Positions 1-11,155 of a stretch of DNA of 64,000 nucleotides are shown here, piece by piece. Positions within the stretch are counted from its first letter, which is position 1, and every line of letters starts with the position of its first letter. Both the position numbers and the translations under genes were made by a program. Source of the DNA: Mycoplasma sp. SG1 (GTDB lineage Bacteria > Bacillota_I > Bacilli_A > Mycoplasmatales > SG1); NCBI RefSeq assembly GCF_023612375.1, contig NZ_CP076852.1, positions 434,001 through 498,000 on the forward strand. Reading direction: 5' to 3'. The notes beneath the pieces are model-generated. The model was not told the origin of the DNA and made no database searches. It was given only the letters and a program-made list of their open reading frames with translations.

Positions 1-155
1 GTTTTAAATTAAAAGAAAAATATAATTTATCTTTAATTAATGAGGTTAATTTTTTTTTCAATTGTATATTAATTCAATTAAAAACTTTGGAAAGTCGTTA
101 TCCGAAATTAATTAAAATCGTTCAATTAAAAGACAAACAATCAATAAAGAAATAA
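1..155 (+). CDS. prp: Ribosomal-processing cysteine protease Prp, C-terminal end (truncated by window)
   Basis: Only the last ~51 codons are present, ending in TAA at 153-155. The reading frame runs from base 3 and lies directly before rpmA. The residues resemble the C-terminal helix of Prp (YsxB family), with a run like [18 protein letters not shown]. Prp is a small cysteine protease that removes the N-terminal leader of ribosomal protein L27. The usual Firmicutes order is rplU-prp-rpmA, and the L27 gene here carries the matching leader. The catalytic His and Cys lie outside the window, so the call rests on the tail and on synteny. Confidence 0.75.
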   Translation, partial: FKLKEKYNLSLINEVNFFFNCILIQLKTLESRYPKLIKIVQLKDKQSIKK

Positions 156-160
156 TAAAC

Positions 161-460
161 ATGGAAAATATTAATAAAAGCCTATATATTTTAGATCTTC
201 AGTTTTTTTCTTCAAAAAAAGGATTAGGTTCATCAAAAAATAATCGTGATTCTCATTCAAAAAGATTAGGATTTAAAAAAAGTGATTCACAAAAAGTCGT
301 TTGCGGTAATATTTTATATCGTCAAAGAGGGACAAAGTTTCATCCCGGAAATAACGTTGGTTTAGGAAAAGATCATACTTTATTCGCTTTAATAGATGGT
401 AAAGTGAAATACGAACATATTTCCAAAAAAAGAAAAAAAATATCAGTTTATCCTGAATAA
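161..460 (+). CDS. rpmA: Large-subunit ribosomal protein L27 with a Prp-cleavable N-terminal leader
   Basis: The 99-residue product has the L27 core: [13 protein letters not shown], then KRLGFKK, then the [21 protein letters not shown] stretch, and VKYEH near the end. L27 sits by the peptidyl-transferase centre of the 50S subunit. Residues 1-16 form an extension with the motif LDLQFF followed by SSKKG. This matches the LNLQFF cleavage motif known in Firmicutes, where Prp removes the leader. The gene starts 5 bases after the stop of prp, so protease and substrate are co-transcribed. No Shine-Dalgarno sequence precedes the ATG. Confidence 0.95.
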   Translation: MENINKSLYILDLQFFSSKKGLGSSKNNRDSHSKRLGFKKSDSQKVVCGNILYRQRGTKFHPGNNVGLGKDHTLFALIDGKVKYEHISKKRKKISVYPE

Positions 461-503
461 TTTTAACAATATACTTTCAAATGGTTAATTAATTCCAAAA
501 ATA

Positions 504-1508
504 ATGGAGCGCCAAGGAACATTTTTATCATTTATTGTTTTTTTAGGGGAAGAATTTTCTGATTTTAAAACATTAAAAGTTTGTTTTAAATCTTTATTAT
601 CTGCTTGTTTTTTAAAACATAAAATTAATATTGTAGTTTTTTCATTTCTTCAAGATCCTAAAAAACTACAAAATTTCTTAATTCAAGAGTTTGTTGCTAA
701 ACAACGAAAAAAAATCTGTTGTTGAGCAATTGATCAAAATACCGTTCAAAAAAATAAAATTTTAGAGTTAATTGTTAAAAAAATTTCAATTCACAACCCT
801 GTTTATTTAAAAATAATTGATCCATTAGATTGATTGCAAATAAACGGAATAACACAATACATATCTACTTTAAGTGCTGTAGATTCAGATGTTTTTTTTC
901 ATAACTATGTTAGAGTAAATGATTTAAGTTATAAAAAAATAACATTAAATGATTGTTTTTCATCAACTGTTCAGGTTTTTGATACATTTCCTAAAGTACC
1001 AGCTAATCTCATTTGTTGAGAAACCATGATATTTAAATTTTCAATATTTAAGGATAAATGAAGAGAATTATTGTGATTAGATAATAATTTTTTGAATTAT
1101 CAGCTTTCCTTATTTGTCTTTTTATTATCAAAAAAATTTTTCTTTATTGATAAGGTTTTTGTTTATCATATACCTCAAAAACGACTAATTAAGCCCAATT
1201 CAAAAATGATTAATTTTTTTTCAATTTTTATTTATTTTTTACTAAAAACTAATTTTATCTCTTTTAATATTGAACAAAAAATAGTTTTTGCTAATTATTT
1301 AAAAGAATTCTTTTTAATTTTTTTAAAAAATCTTCAAAGTTTAAAAAAATCTTTTAAATCAAAAAAAGAACTTATAAATTACAATAAATACTTAATAAAA
1401 CAAATTAAATTATTGGATAAAATTGTATATAAAAAATTTTATAAATCCTTAACAATTAAAATATTTATTTTAACATCTGGAAAGGTTAATTTAAAGCGCT
1501 TTTTTTAA
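504..1508 (+). CDS. Divergent family 2 glycosyltransferase-like protein
   Basis: One 334-codon frame that reads through several TGA (Trp) codons. The product starts with an FLGEEFSDFKTLKVCFKSLL stretch like the opening of GT-A family 2 enzymes. A DPLDWLQINGI segment near residue 107 resembles the acidic 'DDW' nucleotide-sugar site. Near residues 190-225 a DNNFLNYQLSLF...IDKVFVYH pattern recalls the acceptor-side end of GT2 domains. About 110 Lys/Phe/Leu-rich residues follow, ending in a basic tail. It sits between rpmA and obg with a 6-base gap to obg. The acceptor sugar or lipid is unknown. Similarity is by pattern only, and a non-catalytic derivative is possible. Confidence 0.5.
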
Positions 1509-1514
1509 TTCTTT

Positions 1515-2813
1515 ATGAAGTATGTAGATTTGGTAGAAATAACCTGCATATCAGGGAAAGGCGGAAATGGAGTTATTGCTTTTAGTCATTTCCCGAATAA
1601 TTACTATGGCGGTCCATGTGGTGGTAATGGCGGTAAAGGTGGTAATATTTATGTTAAAGGGAATATAAATACTAACAGTCTTTTAGATATTAATTTAAAA
1701 AAAATATATAAAGCAGAAGATGGACGCGATGGTGCGTCAAACAATCGTCAAGGTAGATTCGGGAAAGATTTAATTTTAGATTTACCAATCGGTTCTTTAA
1801 TAGTTGATAAAACAACAAATGAAGTTATTTGTGATATTATTAATGATCAAGAAAAATTTTTAATTGTTTCAGGCGGTGTTGGTGGCCACGGTAACGCTTT
1901 TTTTAAAACAGAAAAACATAACGCTCCTTATTTATGCGAAAACGGAGAAAAGGGTGAAGCGAAAGAATTAAGAATTGAATTAAAATCATTAGCTGATGTT
2001 GCATTAATTGGTTTTCCTAATTCTGGTAAAAGTACCTTATTTAAGTCGATAACAAATACAAATGTTAAGATTGGAGATTATAAATTCACAACTCTTTTGC
2101 CAAATATTAGTTATAAAATTATAAATAACCGTAAAATTTTCTTTGTTGATATTCCTGGAATCATTGAAGATGCCCACCTTGGGAAAGGATTAGGTTTCAC
2201 CTTTTTAAGACACGCTGAAAGGGTAAATTATTTAATTTTGTTATTAGATGGTCAGTTAGAAGTTGATGAAATTATTCATCAATACCAAACAATAGAAAGA
2301 GAATTAAATTTATTCTCAAACCGTTTAAGATCTATAAAAAAAATGATTACTATTTCAAAAATAGACATTATAAGTGATCAAAAAAAAGCTAAAATCAGAG
2401 AAACTTTTCAAAAGTTAATTAACAAAAAAGAGAATGAGTTAATCTTCATTTCAGGACTTAAAAACATTAACCTTGAAGATTTATATCAAAATATTTTTAT
2501 AAATATCAAAGATTTAAAATTTTTTCACTGAGATCCAGAACAAAAACTAGTTATAGATGTTAATACCTATTTTGATAGAATTAACGTTCAAAAAATTAAT
2601 CATACAACATGATCCTTATCTTCAAAAAAATTAAATTATTGAGTTGATCGAATACCATACAATTTAAGTACTGAAAATAGATTAAGGCTTGAAAAAAAAA
2701 TAATCAATATTATTAATCGTGCTAATTTAGTCAAAAATTATAAATTTAAAAATAATGATTTGATCATAGTTGATAATTTTTCTTTTAATTATTATGAAGA
2801 ATCTATTAAATAA
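1515..2813 (+). CDS. obg: Obg family GTPase (ribosome-associated, CgtA)
   Basis: 432 residues. The Gly-rich Obg fold is visible at the N-terminus (SGKGGNG, GGNGGKGGN, GRFGKD, GGVGGHGN). The GTPase domain starts near residue 158, with P-loop GFPNSGKST, G3 as DIPGIIEDAH and a SKID G4 motif. The C-terminal ~75 residues match the OCT domain and contain several TGA-encoded Trp residues. Obg binds the 50S subunit late in assembly and acts in the stringent response and growth control. The gene overlaps nadE by 20 bases, so the two are probably translated from one mRNA. Confidence 0.95.
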
Positions 2814-3591
2814 ATTAACAACTTTATCTACTTTAGAAATTAACAAATTGGATAAATATTCGCTATACCTAAAGGATTATTTAGCTAAAAATCTTATTCA
2901 ATCGAAAATGAATGGGTTTATCGTATCAATTTCAGGAGGAGTAGATTCAGCTTTTATTGCTTTATTTTTAAACAAATATTTTAAAGACCAAACTTATTTT
3001 ATTTATCAACCATCAAAAAATATAAGCAATTTAACAACTGAGTCAATTAAAGCGTTACAAGATAAAATCGACAATAAGCAAAAAATATTCACGATTGAGA
3101 TTGAAAATATTTCAAAAACTATTATTAATCAATTTAAAAAGTCTGGTTTTAACTTCAAAACAAAAACTATTTTAAATATTTTTCCAAGAATCAGAATGAC
3201 AAATATTTATACACTTGCTAATGAATTAAATTTATTAGTTGTTGGAACTTCAAATCGTTCTGAATGAGAATTAGGATATTTTACAAAACACGGAGATGGA
3301 GCTGCAGATTTGTTTCCAATCATTCATTTAAGTAAAGTTCAAGTATTATATCTAGCGAAAAAGTATAATGTTCCCAAAATCATCTTAGAAAGAGAACCAA
3401 CAGCTGAACTTTTCAGTGGGCAAACTGATGAAAAGGATTTAGGTTTTAGTTATTTAGAATTGGAAAATTATTTTAATCAAAAAGAGATTAAAATAGAAAG
3501 CTATAACAAAATAAAAGCTTTAATCAAACTAAATAAGCACAAAAAGAATTTAAATTTTCCACAAGATTTAAATGAATTTACAAATAATTAA
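2794..3591 (+). CDS. nadE: NH3-dependent NAD+ synthetase
   Basis: 265 residues, the size of the single-domain, ammonia-using NadE without a glutaminase domain. The PP-loop motif SGGVDSA is near residue 54. The NadE signatures GTSNRSEWELGY, KHGDGAADLFPI and PTAELFSGQTDE follow in order. It amidates nicotinic acid adenine dinucleotide to NAD+ with ATP. The ATG at 2794 was preferred over an ATG at 2770 in the same frame. It lies inside the 3' end of obg, implying translational coupling. Confidence 0.93.
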
Positions 3592-3617
3592 AATAATGTT
3601 AAATCAAAATTAAAAAT

Positions 3618-4397
3618 ATGTCTGGTCATTCAAAATTTTCAAATATAAAACATAAAAAAGCAATCCAAGATAAGAAAAAAAGTGAACTTTTTGTCAATTT
3701 TGCACAACAAATAAGAAATGCTTGTAAAAAGTATAATTCAAGTAATTTACAATTTAATCCATTACTTAAAAATCTTATTAAATCAGCTCAAAAAGCTGGA
3801 ATGAAAAAAGAAAAAATTGAAAATCTTTTAAAAACTTTTGATTCTGAATCATTAACAAGTAAAACAGAAAATATTTATAACGCTTTTTATTTTAATGATT
3901 TCTTATTTTTAGTAATTTCTAATTTTAGTTCACAAAAAGCCGAAGTTTTACAATCCTTAAAAAAACTTTTAAAAAGCTTTAAAATTAGATGAGTAGGAAC
4001 TGACTCTATTCATGGTTTAATAAGACCTTCGGGATATGGATTATTTGATTTAAATGAAGTTTTAAGGGATGATAGAGATAATCTTTTGTTAAAATTAATT
4101 GATTTTGGGATAACAGAATATTATTTTTATGGGATAGAGGATAATTATCTAGAAATTTTTTTTAACTTTTCTAAGCAGGATGAGTTAAATATTTTATTAA
4201 ATGAATTTAAAAATATTAAAGTAATTTATCTATTAGATATTTTTATTCATAACATTTATCAACAAATTGATCAAAAAAGTTATGATGGCATAGAACAAAT
4301 TTTCAAAATCTTGGCTAAAAACAAAGAAGTGAAATTAATTCACCCAAATTTTAAATATAAAAATATCAGCGATTTGCTTATTTTCGCATCAAATTAA
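3618..4397 (+). CDS. yebC: YebC/TACO1-family protein (translation factor or regulator)
   Basis: 259 residues opening with MSGHSKFSNIKHKKA, the family hallmark (usually MSGHSKWANIKHRK). It continues with DKKKSELF and an RPSGYGLFDLNE segment. The C-terminal third resembles the acidic domains of the family. Members have been described as transcriptional regulators and, more recently, as factors that relieve ribosome stalling at proline stretches. The middle section is diverged, so the function is assigned at family level. The frame crosses one TGA (Trp) near 3990. Confidence 0.9.
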
Positions 4398-4487
4398 CCG
4401 ATAGATTTTTTAATATATCAAAAAATTTTAATTATTATTTTATAATTTATAAATTGAATATCTTTTATATTATATTTTTTACTTTAA

Positions 4488-4769
4488 ATGGGGACTATTA
4501 ATGATTCAAAACAAACTCAATTAATTAAAAGAATTATTAAGTATCATTATTATTTTTATAAGTACTCAAATTTAGGAGTTGATTTTGATCTTTTTCAAGA
4601 ATATATTTTAGGTCTTAAATTTAAACATAAAAAAATAATTTCTTTAAAAAATCTAATATTAGAATTAAAATCAATTGATAATCAAAAACTTTTTAATTAT
4701 GTGCTTATTAAATCTATTGCTTGTCCAAAATTTGATTTGGAGACTTTAGCAAAAATTTTAGGTAAGTAA
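4488..4769 (+). CDS. Small protein of unknown function
   Basis: 93 residues, unrecognised. The composition is rich in Lys, Ile, Leu, Tyr and Asn, with no signal peptide or membrane segment. The two YHYYF/YKYS aromatic clusters near residues 19-27 are distinctive, and the sequence looks largely helical. An AT-rich stretch of 90 bases precedes it, and secD starts 20 bases after it. It could be a mollicute-specific small cytosolic protein. The start at ATG 4488 is the only good one. Confidence 0.5.
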   Translation: MGTINDSKQTQLIKRIIKYHYYFYKYSNLGVDFDLFQEYILGLKFKHKKIISLKNLILELKSIDNQKLFNYVLIKSIACPKFDLETLAKILGK

Positions 4770-4788
4770 AAATTACATAACTTTTATT

Positions 4789-7383
4789 ATGTTTTGAACA
4801 AAAAAATCAAAAAATAAATCTAATCTAATCAAAAAAAGTAAAAGCAGTAAAGCTATCTTTTCGTTGCGAAAAGATAAAATTGAAAAAGAAAAAAAAGAGC
4901 ATCCTTTTTTAAAAGTTCTTTTTCTTTGAGTTGTAACTTTTTCAAAAGCATTCTTAAAACAGTGTAAAAAAATTCACCGCTTTTATTTAATTCATAATAT
5001 TAAGTTTCGTTGATCACTTTTAGGACTTGTTGTTTCAGGATCATTGGCAGGGATTGGAGTTCTTTTTTCACCAGTTTCTAATAAATTTTTTCTTGACCCA
5101 TTAAAGTCACATTTTAATGCCTATTTTAATTCTTCTGGAAAAATGTATATCAAATACATTAACAAAGATATTTCCAATCCGATTAAACAAGAAGATGTAA
5201 AAAATGCTATTTCTAAATCTATTTCAACCCTATTTTCAATTTATGCTCATACCTTTAGTAGTTATTCACAAAATGACTTAACGATTAATGTTGGGGGTTC
5301 ATACAATGAATTTATGGCTGGTAAATATGTTACGCAATATTTAGTGTCAATTTCTGGCCCCCTAGATTTAATTCATCTTCTTGAAAGATATCATAATTTT
5401 CTATCAGGAACGCAAACAATTACAATAACTGATCAATGAGGAAATGGAATAGGTTACAATCCGGTTACAAAAACTATTTCTCCAACAGATCCAACTCCAT
5501 TCGCTAATCTTTATATTAAAGATGATAAAGCCTTAAACCACCATTTAGGTTGACCATCTTTAGGACAGATGAGTTTTTCACGAGCAAGTGGAAGCGGGAT
5601 TACAGCAACTGGTGATGAAAATTTAGGTAATCATCTACAAACTTCATTTGCAGCATCAGATAATGATATTTTTAAAACGATAATTTCAGATATTTATAAG
5701 CTATCACAAAAACCAATCAGTTCAACAAATCCTTGAGGATATTTTTATAAGGATAAAAATAATAATTGAATTACGGATTGAGGAAACCCTCCTTCACATT
5801 CTAAACCTTTTGATCCTAATATGGACGGACACCATAATTTTTTGATGTTTTGATTAGGTGATCCTTGGAACAATATGTATTGAAAATCAGATACTAGCAA
5901 TCCTTATACTGGTCCTTATAAGGCATGACATAAGAGAGATCCTAAGAATAATCCTTCAGAATTTTTATCATACGATTTAGTAAGACAGTTATTTCCATCT
6001 TCTGATTCGCCATTAATAGAAACAACTGGAGATAATACAAAGAATGATTTTTTAAAAAATAATAATGACTGGAAAGAGATTAATTATTTATATTCACCAT
6101 TAATTTTTGGTAATGGTCAAAGTAATTCTGCAAAATACTATTATTCATCCCCGTATTATGATAATAGTTATATGAATCCTTCTGCTAATATAAGTTTAAA
6201 TGGATCTGCTGATAAAAGCATTACCCAAAGCGATTGGATCTCATCTCAAAATAATCCTTCTGGTTCTGAATTAGCTTTTTGCTTCCTGGGAGCTTATGAC
6301 ATTTCATCTTCTTTACCAGAAATAAAACAAGATATATCTGAGCTATATTCATCTTTAAATGATAAAGGAAAATTTAACCATTATACGAACCCTTCTTATT
6401 ATGCATGACATAAATGACCTGGGAAAGATTCAAAAAGTGATACGTATTTAGATAAATTTAAAAATCCATACACAACTGATAATTTTGATATTAAAAACGT
6501 TTCTTTTACAAATGATATTGACAAGTTGACTCAGTACCCGAATAACATAAATAATTTTGCTAATTTTATTGATGATTCAACAATCAACGCAACAACTGAT
6601 ACATTTAAAAATATGTATAACCAATTGCTTGAAGATGCACAACAAGGATATGTTAATAATATCTATGCATTATATGACCAAGATCCAACAATAATGAATA
6701 TGAATAACTTATGAATTATTGGTGTAGCGCTTCTGATCTTTTTATTAATTATCATCGCATATTTCTTTGTTCGTTTTGGTTTGATGGCGATTCCGTTAAT
6801 TTTATCATTTATTTTTTATAACACTTTATTTTTAGTCTTTTTAATTCTTTTATCACCGAATTTACAACCATTTATTTTAATTATTTATTTGGTTTCATTG
6901 GTAATCTTTTTAATTTTTGGTTTAAAAAACCTTGAAAAAGTATACGGAATGATTAAAGGTATTTTACAATTACCTCACAATAAATTAGATAAAATGGCAT
7001 GAAATAAATATCATAAATCATATTACATCGATTCACTTTCATTATTAATGTCATTTATTGTTGTTTATCTAGGATATAATTTCTTTTATAACTTTTTCCA
7101 AGGGGTTATTATTGTTTGATTGTTTGGATGATTTATATCTACTATTTTATTATTCTTTTTCTGTAAATTTATCTTTTCTACAATTATCTTAACTGTTCAT
7201 AAAAATCCTGAAAAATTCCATCATTTAAAATTAAAACTTGATAAAAATGTAGCAAAAATTAATCTAAAACTAAAAATAGAAGATGAAGATAAAAGATTAA
7301 AACTGATTCTTTCAAAAAATAAGAAAAAAGCAAAAAGTCGTTTTTTTCAAAAAAAATCAAAAAAATCAAAAAACTTAAAATAA
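4789..7383 (+). CDS. secD: SecD-like subunit of the protein-export accessory complex
   Basis: 864 residues. A Lys-rich cytoplasmic leader of ~75 residues precedes one N-terminal membrane segment (SLLGLVVSGSLAGIGVLF). A long extracytoplasmic domain of roughly 550 residues is rich in Trp (encoded by TGA), Asn and Ser. A cluster of about five membrane segments (from about residue 645) and a basic tail follow. SecD with SecF uses the proton gradient to help pull secreted proteins out of the Sec channel. The assignment rests on architecture and on the secD-secF-apt order known in M. genitalium and M. pneumoniae. Classical SecD motifs are hard to see, so this is a very diverged member. Confidence 0.65.
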
Positions 7384-7392
7384 AATTGTACA

Positions 7393-8655
7393 ATGACTAA
7401 ACGTAGTATTCGAAAAATTTTAATCGCTTTTTGCTTGTTTATTTGAATAGGGCTCCTTTCTGTAACAATAACTTTATTTTCGCTATATTCTTCAAATCCT
7501 AAATTAATTAATTTTAGTGAAGATATTACTGGTAGAACTACGGTTTATGTTGTTGATAGGGAAGATTACACATCATTTAATGCTGGAAAAAATAATCCGT
7601 TTGCTCCATGTACTGAAGAAGATTCAAAACAAGGAGTTTGTAACACTTCTTCGTTATATAAATTTATTAGTTACATCAATGACAATATATCTTGAAAAGT
7701 TAAAAAATATCTTTCAAATTATGGTCTTGAATATTATGATAATTTAAATTTTTTAAATTCAAATCCAGCCAAAAATAACATTCAAAATACCGTTTTTTAT
7801 GATGATGGAAAACTTCATTATGCTTATATGGTTGTTTTTAACAGCGGTTATAACGCAAGCTCAGATATTAAAACTTTGTTAAAAAATCCTATAGTTCAAG
7901 ATATTACAAGAATGATTTCAAAAATCATTTATACAAGTGAATATAATTCTCAAATTGATTTTGATTCAAGTAAATATATATTGTATGCCCCTGCATCGTT
8001 CGGTCAATTAAAAGATATCTTTATAAAATTACTATTTGCTTTTATAGTTTTAATCGTTTTTAGTGTTATTATTATTTCTTTAATTCTTGGCTTAAAAACA
8101 ATTCCTTCGATTCTTTTTATTTTTGTTGGATTTTTATCGACTTGTTTGATGATAAATATTGTTTTCCACTTTCAAATTACAATCGTTTCATTATTTTTAA
8201 TTTTTGGGTGAGGAATTATCCTATTGATTAATTTAATTTATTCAAATATATCAATGCGGAGAATGTTCGATAATATTTATAAGTTTAAAAATACTTATTT
8301 ATCAACTGAGATGTTGACAGACCACTGAAATAAACACAAAAAATTAACTTTAAAAAGATTATATTGATTTGAAGGTTTCTTTGTTTTGTCATTCTTAATT
8401 TTTATGATCATTGCTTTCTTTATTGCAACTAACTTTAGTTTTTCTACTTTAATTCTTTCTGTTACTTCAATATTTTCAATTAGTATTTTATTCTTTATTG
8501 TCTTGTTTATTTTTCACTACTATTTATATCAATTGATATGAATTCCATCATTTAAATACTTCCATAACAGATTTATTACTTATAAGAAAAATTCAAGAAC
8601 GTTCCAAGAAGATAGCGAACAAGAATTTAAATCAATTAATGAATCTGTAGAATAA
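7393..8655 (+). CDS. secF: SecF-like subunit of the protein-export accessory complex
   Basis: 420 residues. One N-terminal membrane segment (residues ~9-31) is followed by an extracytoplasmic domain to about residue 210. About five further membrane segments contain the Leu/Ile/Phe-rich FVGFLSTCLMINIVFHF region, and a charged tail ends the protein. This is the SecF layout, with TM1, periplasmic domain and a TM2-6 bundle. It starts 9 bases after secD and precedes apt by 19 bases, so it is in the same operon. The family call depends mainly on topology and context. Confidence 0.6.
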
Positions 8656-8674
8656 ATATTTCTACTAAAAAAAT

Positions 8675-9226
8675 ATGAAAAAAAACTTAAATCAAAATAT
8701 TAACGAAACTACACAATACGTTAGAAGTTGTTATCAAAATTATCCAGATTTTCCAATTAAAGGAATTCAATTTAAAGATTTTTCAAGACTTTGAAATACT
8801 CCAGAAAAATTTGGTACGATTATTAGTTATTTTTTTGATTACTTAAAAAATCTTGATTTTGATGGATTAATAGCTCCTGAAGCAAGGGGTTTTATTATTG
8901 GATCGGTTTTAGCATACAAATTAAATAAACCGCTTGTTTTAGCACGTAAAGAAAATAAATTACCCGGTGATTTATTTTCAACAGAATATGACTATGAGTA
9001 CGGATCAGCAAAGTTAACAGTTAAAAAAGATACGATTAAAGCACATGCTAGATATATTTTTATAGATGATGTTTGTGCAACTGGAGCTACTTTTAAAGCG
9101 GTTAATAATCTTGTTAATATGGCTAATTCTAAAATTATTAATCAGGTTTATGTTGCTGTTTTAAAAAATATCCCTAAGAAAAAAATAATAAATAATTTTG
9201 ATTGTTTTTATTTAATAGATCTATAA
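8675..9226 (+). CDS. apt: Adenine phosphoribosyltransferase
   Basis: 183 residues. The type I phosphoribosyltransferase PRPP motif is IFIDDVCATGATFKA near residue 129. The N-terminal YPDFPIKGIQFKDFS and APEARGFIIG segments are Apt-specific. It makes AMP from adenine and PRPP, the salvage route mollicutes need because they lack de novo purine synthesis. It follows secF closely, the same neighbour as in M. genitalium. Confidence 0.93.
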
Positions 9227-9278
9227 TTTTTATTATTTTATAATTAAAATATAAATTTAAAAATTTAAGAATAATTCT

Positions 9279-9284
9279 TATAAT
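9279..9284 (+). promoter_or_regulatory. -10 box upstream of rpmG
   Basis: A perfect TATAAT lies 32 bases before the rpmG start, within a 90-base AT-rich gap after apt. No convincing -35 hexamer is visible. The short AAGAATAATTCTT palindrome overlapping it may be incidental. Confidence 0.45.
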
Positions 9285-9315
9285 ATAAGATTAAATAAAA
9301 TTTGTAAAAAAAACT

Positions 9316-9465
9316 ATGAGAAAAGAATTTACATTAAAATGTACTGTTTGCGGTTTTGAAGGGTATATTTCTTCAAAAAACAAAATAACAACGCCTGATA
9401 AAATTCAGATTTTAAAATTTTGTAAAAAATGCAATAAGAGAACATTACATAAAGAAAAAAAATAG
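9316..9465 (+). CDS. rpmG: Large-subunit ribosomal protein L33
   Basis: 49 residues, the normal L33 length. Two Cys pairs, CTVC (residues 9-12) and CKKC (residues 36-39), form the zinc-binding form of L33. The tail KRTLHKEKK is typical. It lies between apt and pepP with short gaps. Confidence 0.93.
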   Translation: MRKEFTLKCTVCGFEGYISSKNKITTPDKIQILKFCKKCNKRTLHKEKK

Positions 9466-9497
9466 GATTAAGATAAATTTTAAAACTTTTGTCGCTA

Positions 9498-10589
9498 ATG
9501 GAAAAACTAAACAACTTAATAAAATCTATTAAAGAAGCTAATTTAGATGCTTTATTGATATCATCAGAATATTCAAGATATTGACTAAGCGAATTAAATT
9601 CAACTGCTGGATGAATTTTATGTACCAACTGTGGTGAAAGAATTTTAATTATTGATGGTCGTTATTATTTCGGTTTAAAAGCTAATTTTCCTAAGAATAT
9701 AACCAAAATCGTATTAGCAACTGACTATTACACTGAACTTAAAGATTTATTAAACAAAGAACAGATCAAAAACTTAGGTTTTGAAAGTGAATATTTAACC
9801 TATCAAAGTTATATTAATTTAAAATCTAAGATTGAAATAAAAAACCTAAATTTAGTTCCTTTTAAAACGATTCAGTTGCGAATGATAAAGTCTGAACACG
9901 AAATTGAAAAACTAAAAAAGGCTGCCAATATTATCACAAACATCCATCAAGAATTAGAGGCTTTTATTAAACCTGGATTAACAGAAACAGATGTTGCTAA
10001 TCATATCGTTTTTTTAAGTCAAAAATATAATGCCGATGGATTAAGTTTTCCATCGATTGTTGCATGAACTAAAAATGCAGCTAATCCTCATTATCATCCA
10101 TCATCAAATCAGAAAATTAAAGAAAACGGAATCGTTTTAGTTGATATGGGTGTTTATTACCAAGGATTTGCTTCTGATATGACAAGGGTATTTTTTGTTG
10201 GCGATAAAACAAAAATAGATCAAAAGATTTTTGAAATATATCAAATTGTTAAAGAAGCCCAACAAATCGGAGTTGATTTAGTCAAACCTGGTGTTAGAAC
10301 TTCAGAAATTCATAAACAAGTTTTTAATCATATCGAAAGCAAAGGCTATGGCAAATATTTTATCCACAGAACAGGGCATGGTCTTGGGATTGAAGTTCAT
10401 GAACTGCCTAACGTCGCTGATTATGATAACACAATTTTAAAACCAGGGATGGTTGTTACGATTGAACCTGGGATTTATCTTCCTGAGGTTGGCGGAATAA
10501 GAATTGAAGATGATGTTTTAGTTGGTCCAAATGGCCCAATTGTTTTAACTAAAAATGCAACAAAAGAAATTAATTTTATCAAGAATTAA
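9498..10589 (+). CDS. pepP: M24-family Xaa-Pro aminopeptidase
   Basis: 363 residues with an N-terminal creatinase-like domain (1-125) and a C-terminal pita-bread metallopeptidase domain. The five metal ligands are visible in order: Asp in VLVDMG, Asp in SDMTR, His in RTGHGLG, Glu in TIEPGIY and Glu in RIEDD. It trims N-terminal residues preceding proline from peptides. Its stop codon overlaps the efp start (TAATG), so the two are translationally coupled. Both proteins deal with proline-containing peptides, though the pairing may only reflect Firmicutes synteny. Confidence 0.92.
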
Positions 10590-11152
10590 TGAAAAAACCA
10601 GTAAAAGAATTTAAAATTGGCGATATTATGATCGAAAAAGGTAATTTTTATCAAGTTTTATCAAGTTATTTATCAAAAACAGCAAGAGCACAGGCAATTG
10701 TTCATTTTAAAGTAAAAAATATTATCACTGAAACGGTAATAAATTTGACCTATTTTTCAACCATTAAATTGGAATATGGTGAAATAAAACATGAAAATTT
10801 TCAATATCTTTATTTAGATAATAATCAAAATTGTGTTTCTCAAAATACTAAAACTTTTGAAGAAATTGAAATCGGTCCCGATAAAAATGAAAAAATTTTA
10901 AAATATTTAAAAAACGGTGATACGTTCAAAGTTGTTTTTTGTAATGGCGTTTTTATTTCGATTCTTCTTCCGCAGCATGTTGAATTAAAAGTAATTGAAA
11001 CATCAAGTGAAATTAAAAACGCATCAATAGTTAATAATTTTAAACAAGCTGTTCTTGAAACTAATTTAGCAATTACTGTCCCTAATTTTATAAAAATTGA
11101 TGATATTATTTTAGTTAATACGACGACAGGAAAGTATTTTTCAAAAAAATAA
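10589..11152 (+). CDS. efp: Translation elongation factor P
   Basis: 187 residues, three-domain EF-P size, with FKIGDIMIEKGNFYQVL at the N-terminus and a VPNFIKIDDIILVNTTTGKY end. EF-P enters the E site and rescues ribosomes stalled at polyproline. The tip loop reads SKTARAQA where the common form is KPGKGQA, so Arg stands at the usual modified-Lys position. EarP (rhamnosylates Arg) and EpmA/YmfI are not in this window. The start is fixed by the 1-base overlap with pepP. Confidence 0.9.
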   Translation: MKKPVKEFKIGDIMIEKGNFYQVLSSYLSKTARAQAIVHFKVKNIITETVINLTYFSTIKLEYGEIKHENFQYLYLDNNQNCVSQNTKTFEEIEIGPDKNEKILKYLKNGDTFKVVFCNGVFISILLPQHVELKVIETSSEIKNASIVNNFKQAVLETNLAITVPNFIKIDDIILVNTTTGKYFSKK

Positions 11153-11155
11153 ACA

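Noticed and set aside
9329-9628. Minus-strand frame opposite rpmG and pepP
   Set aside because: Its Phe/Ile-rich sequence mirrors the coding strand of two well-supported genes.
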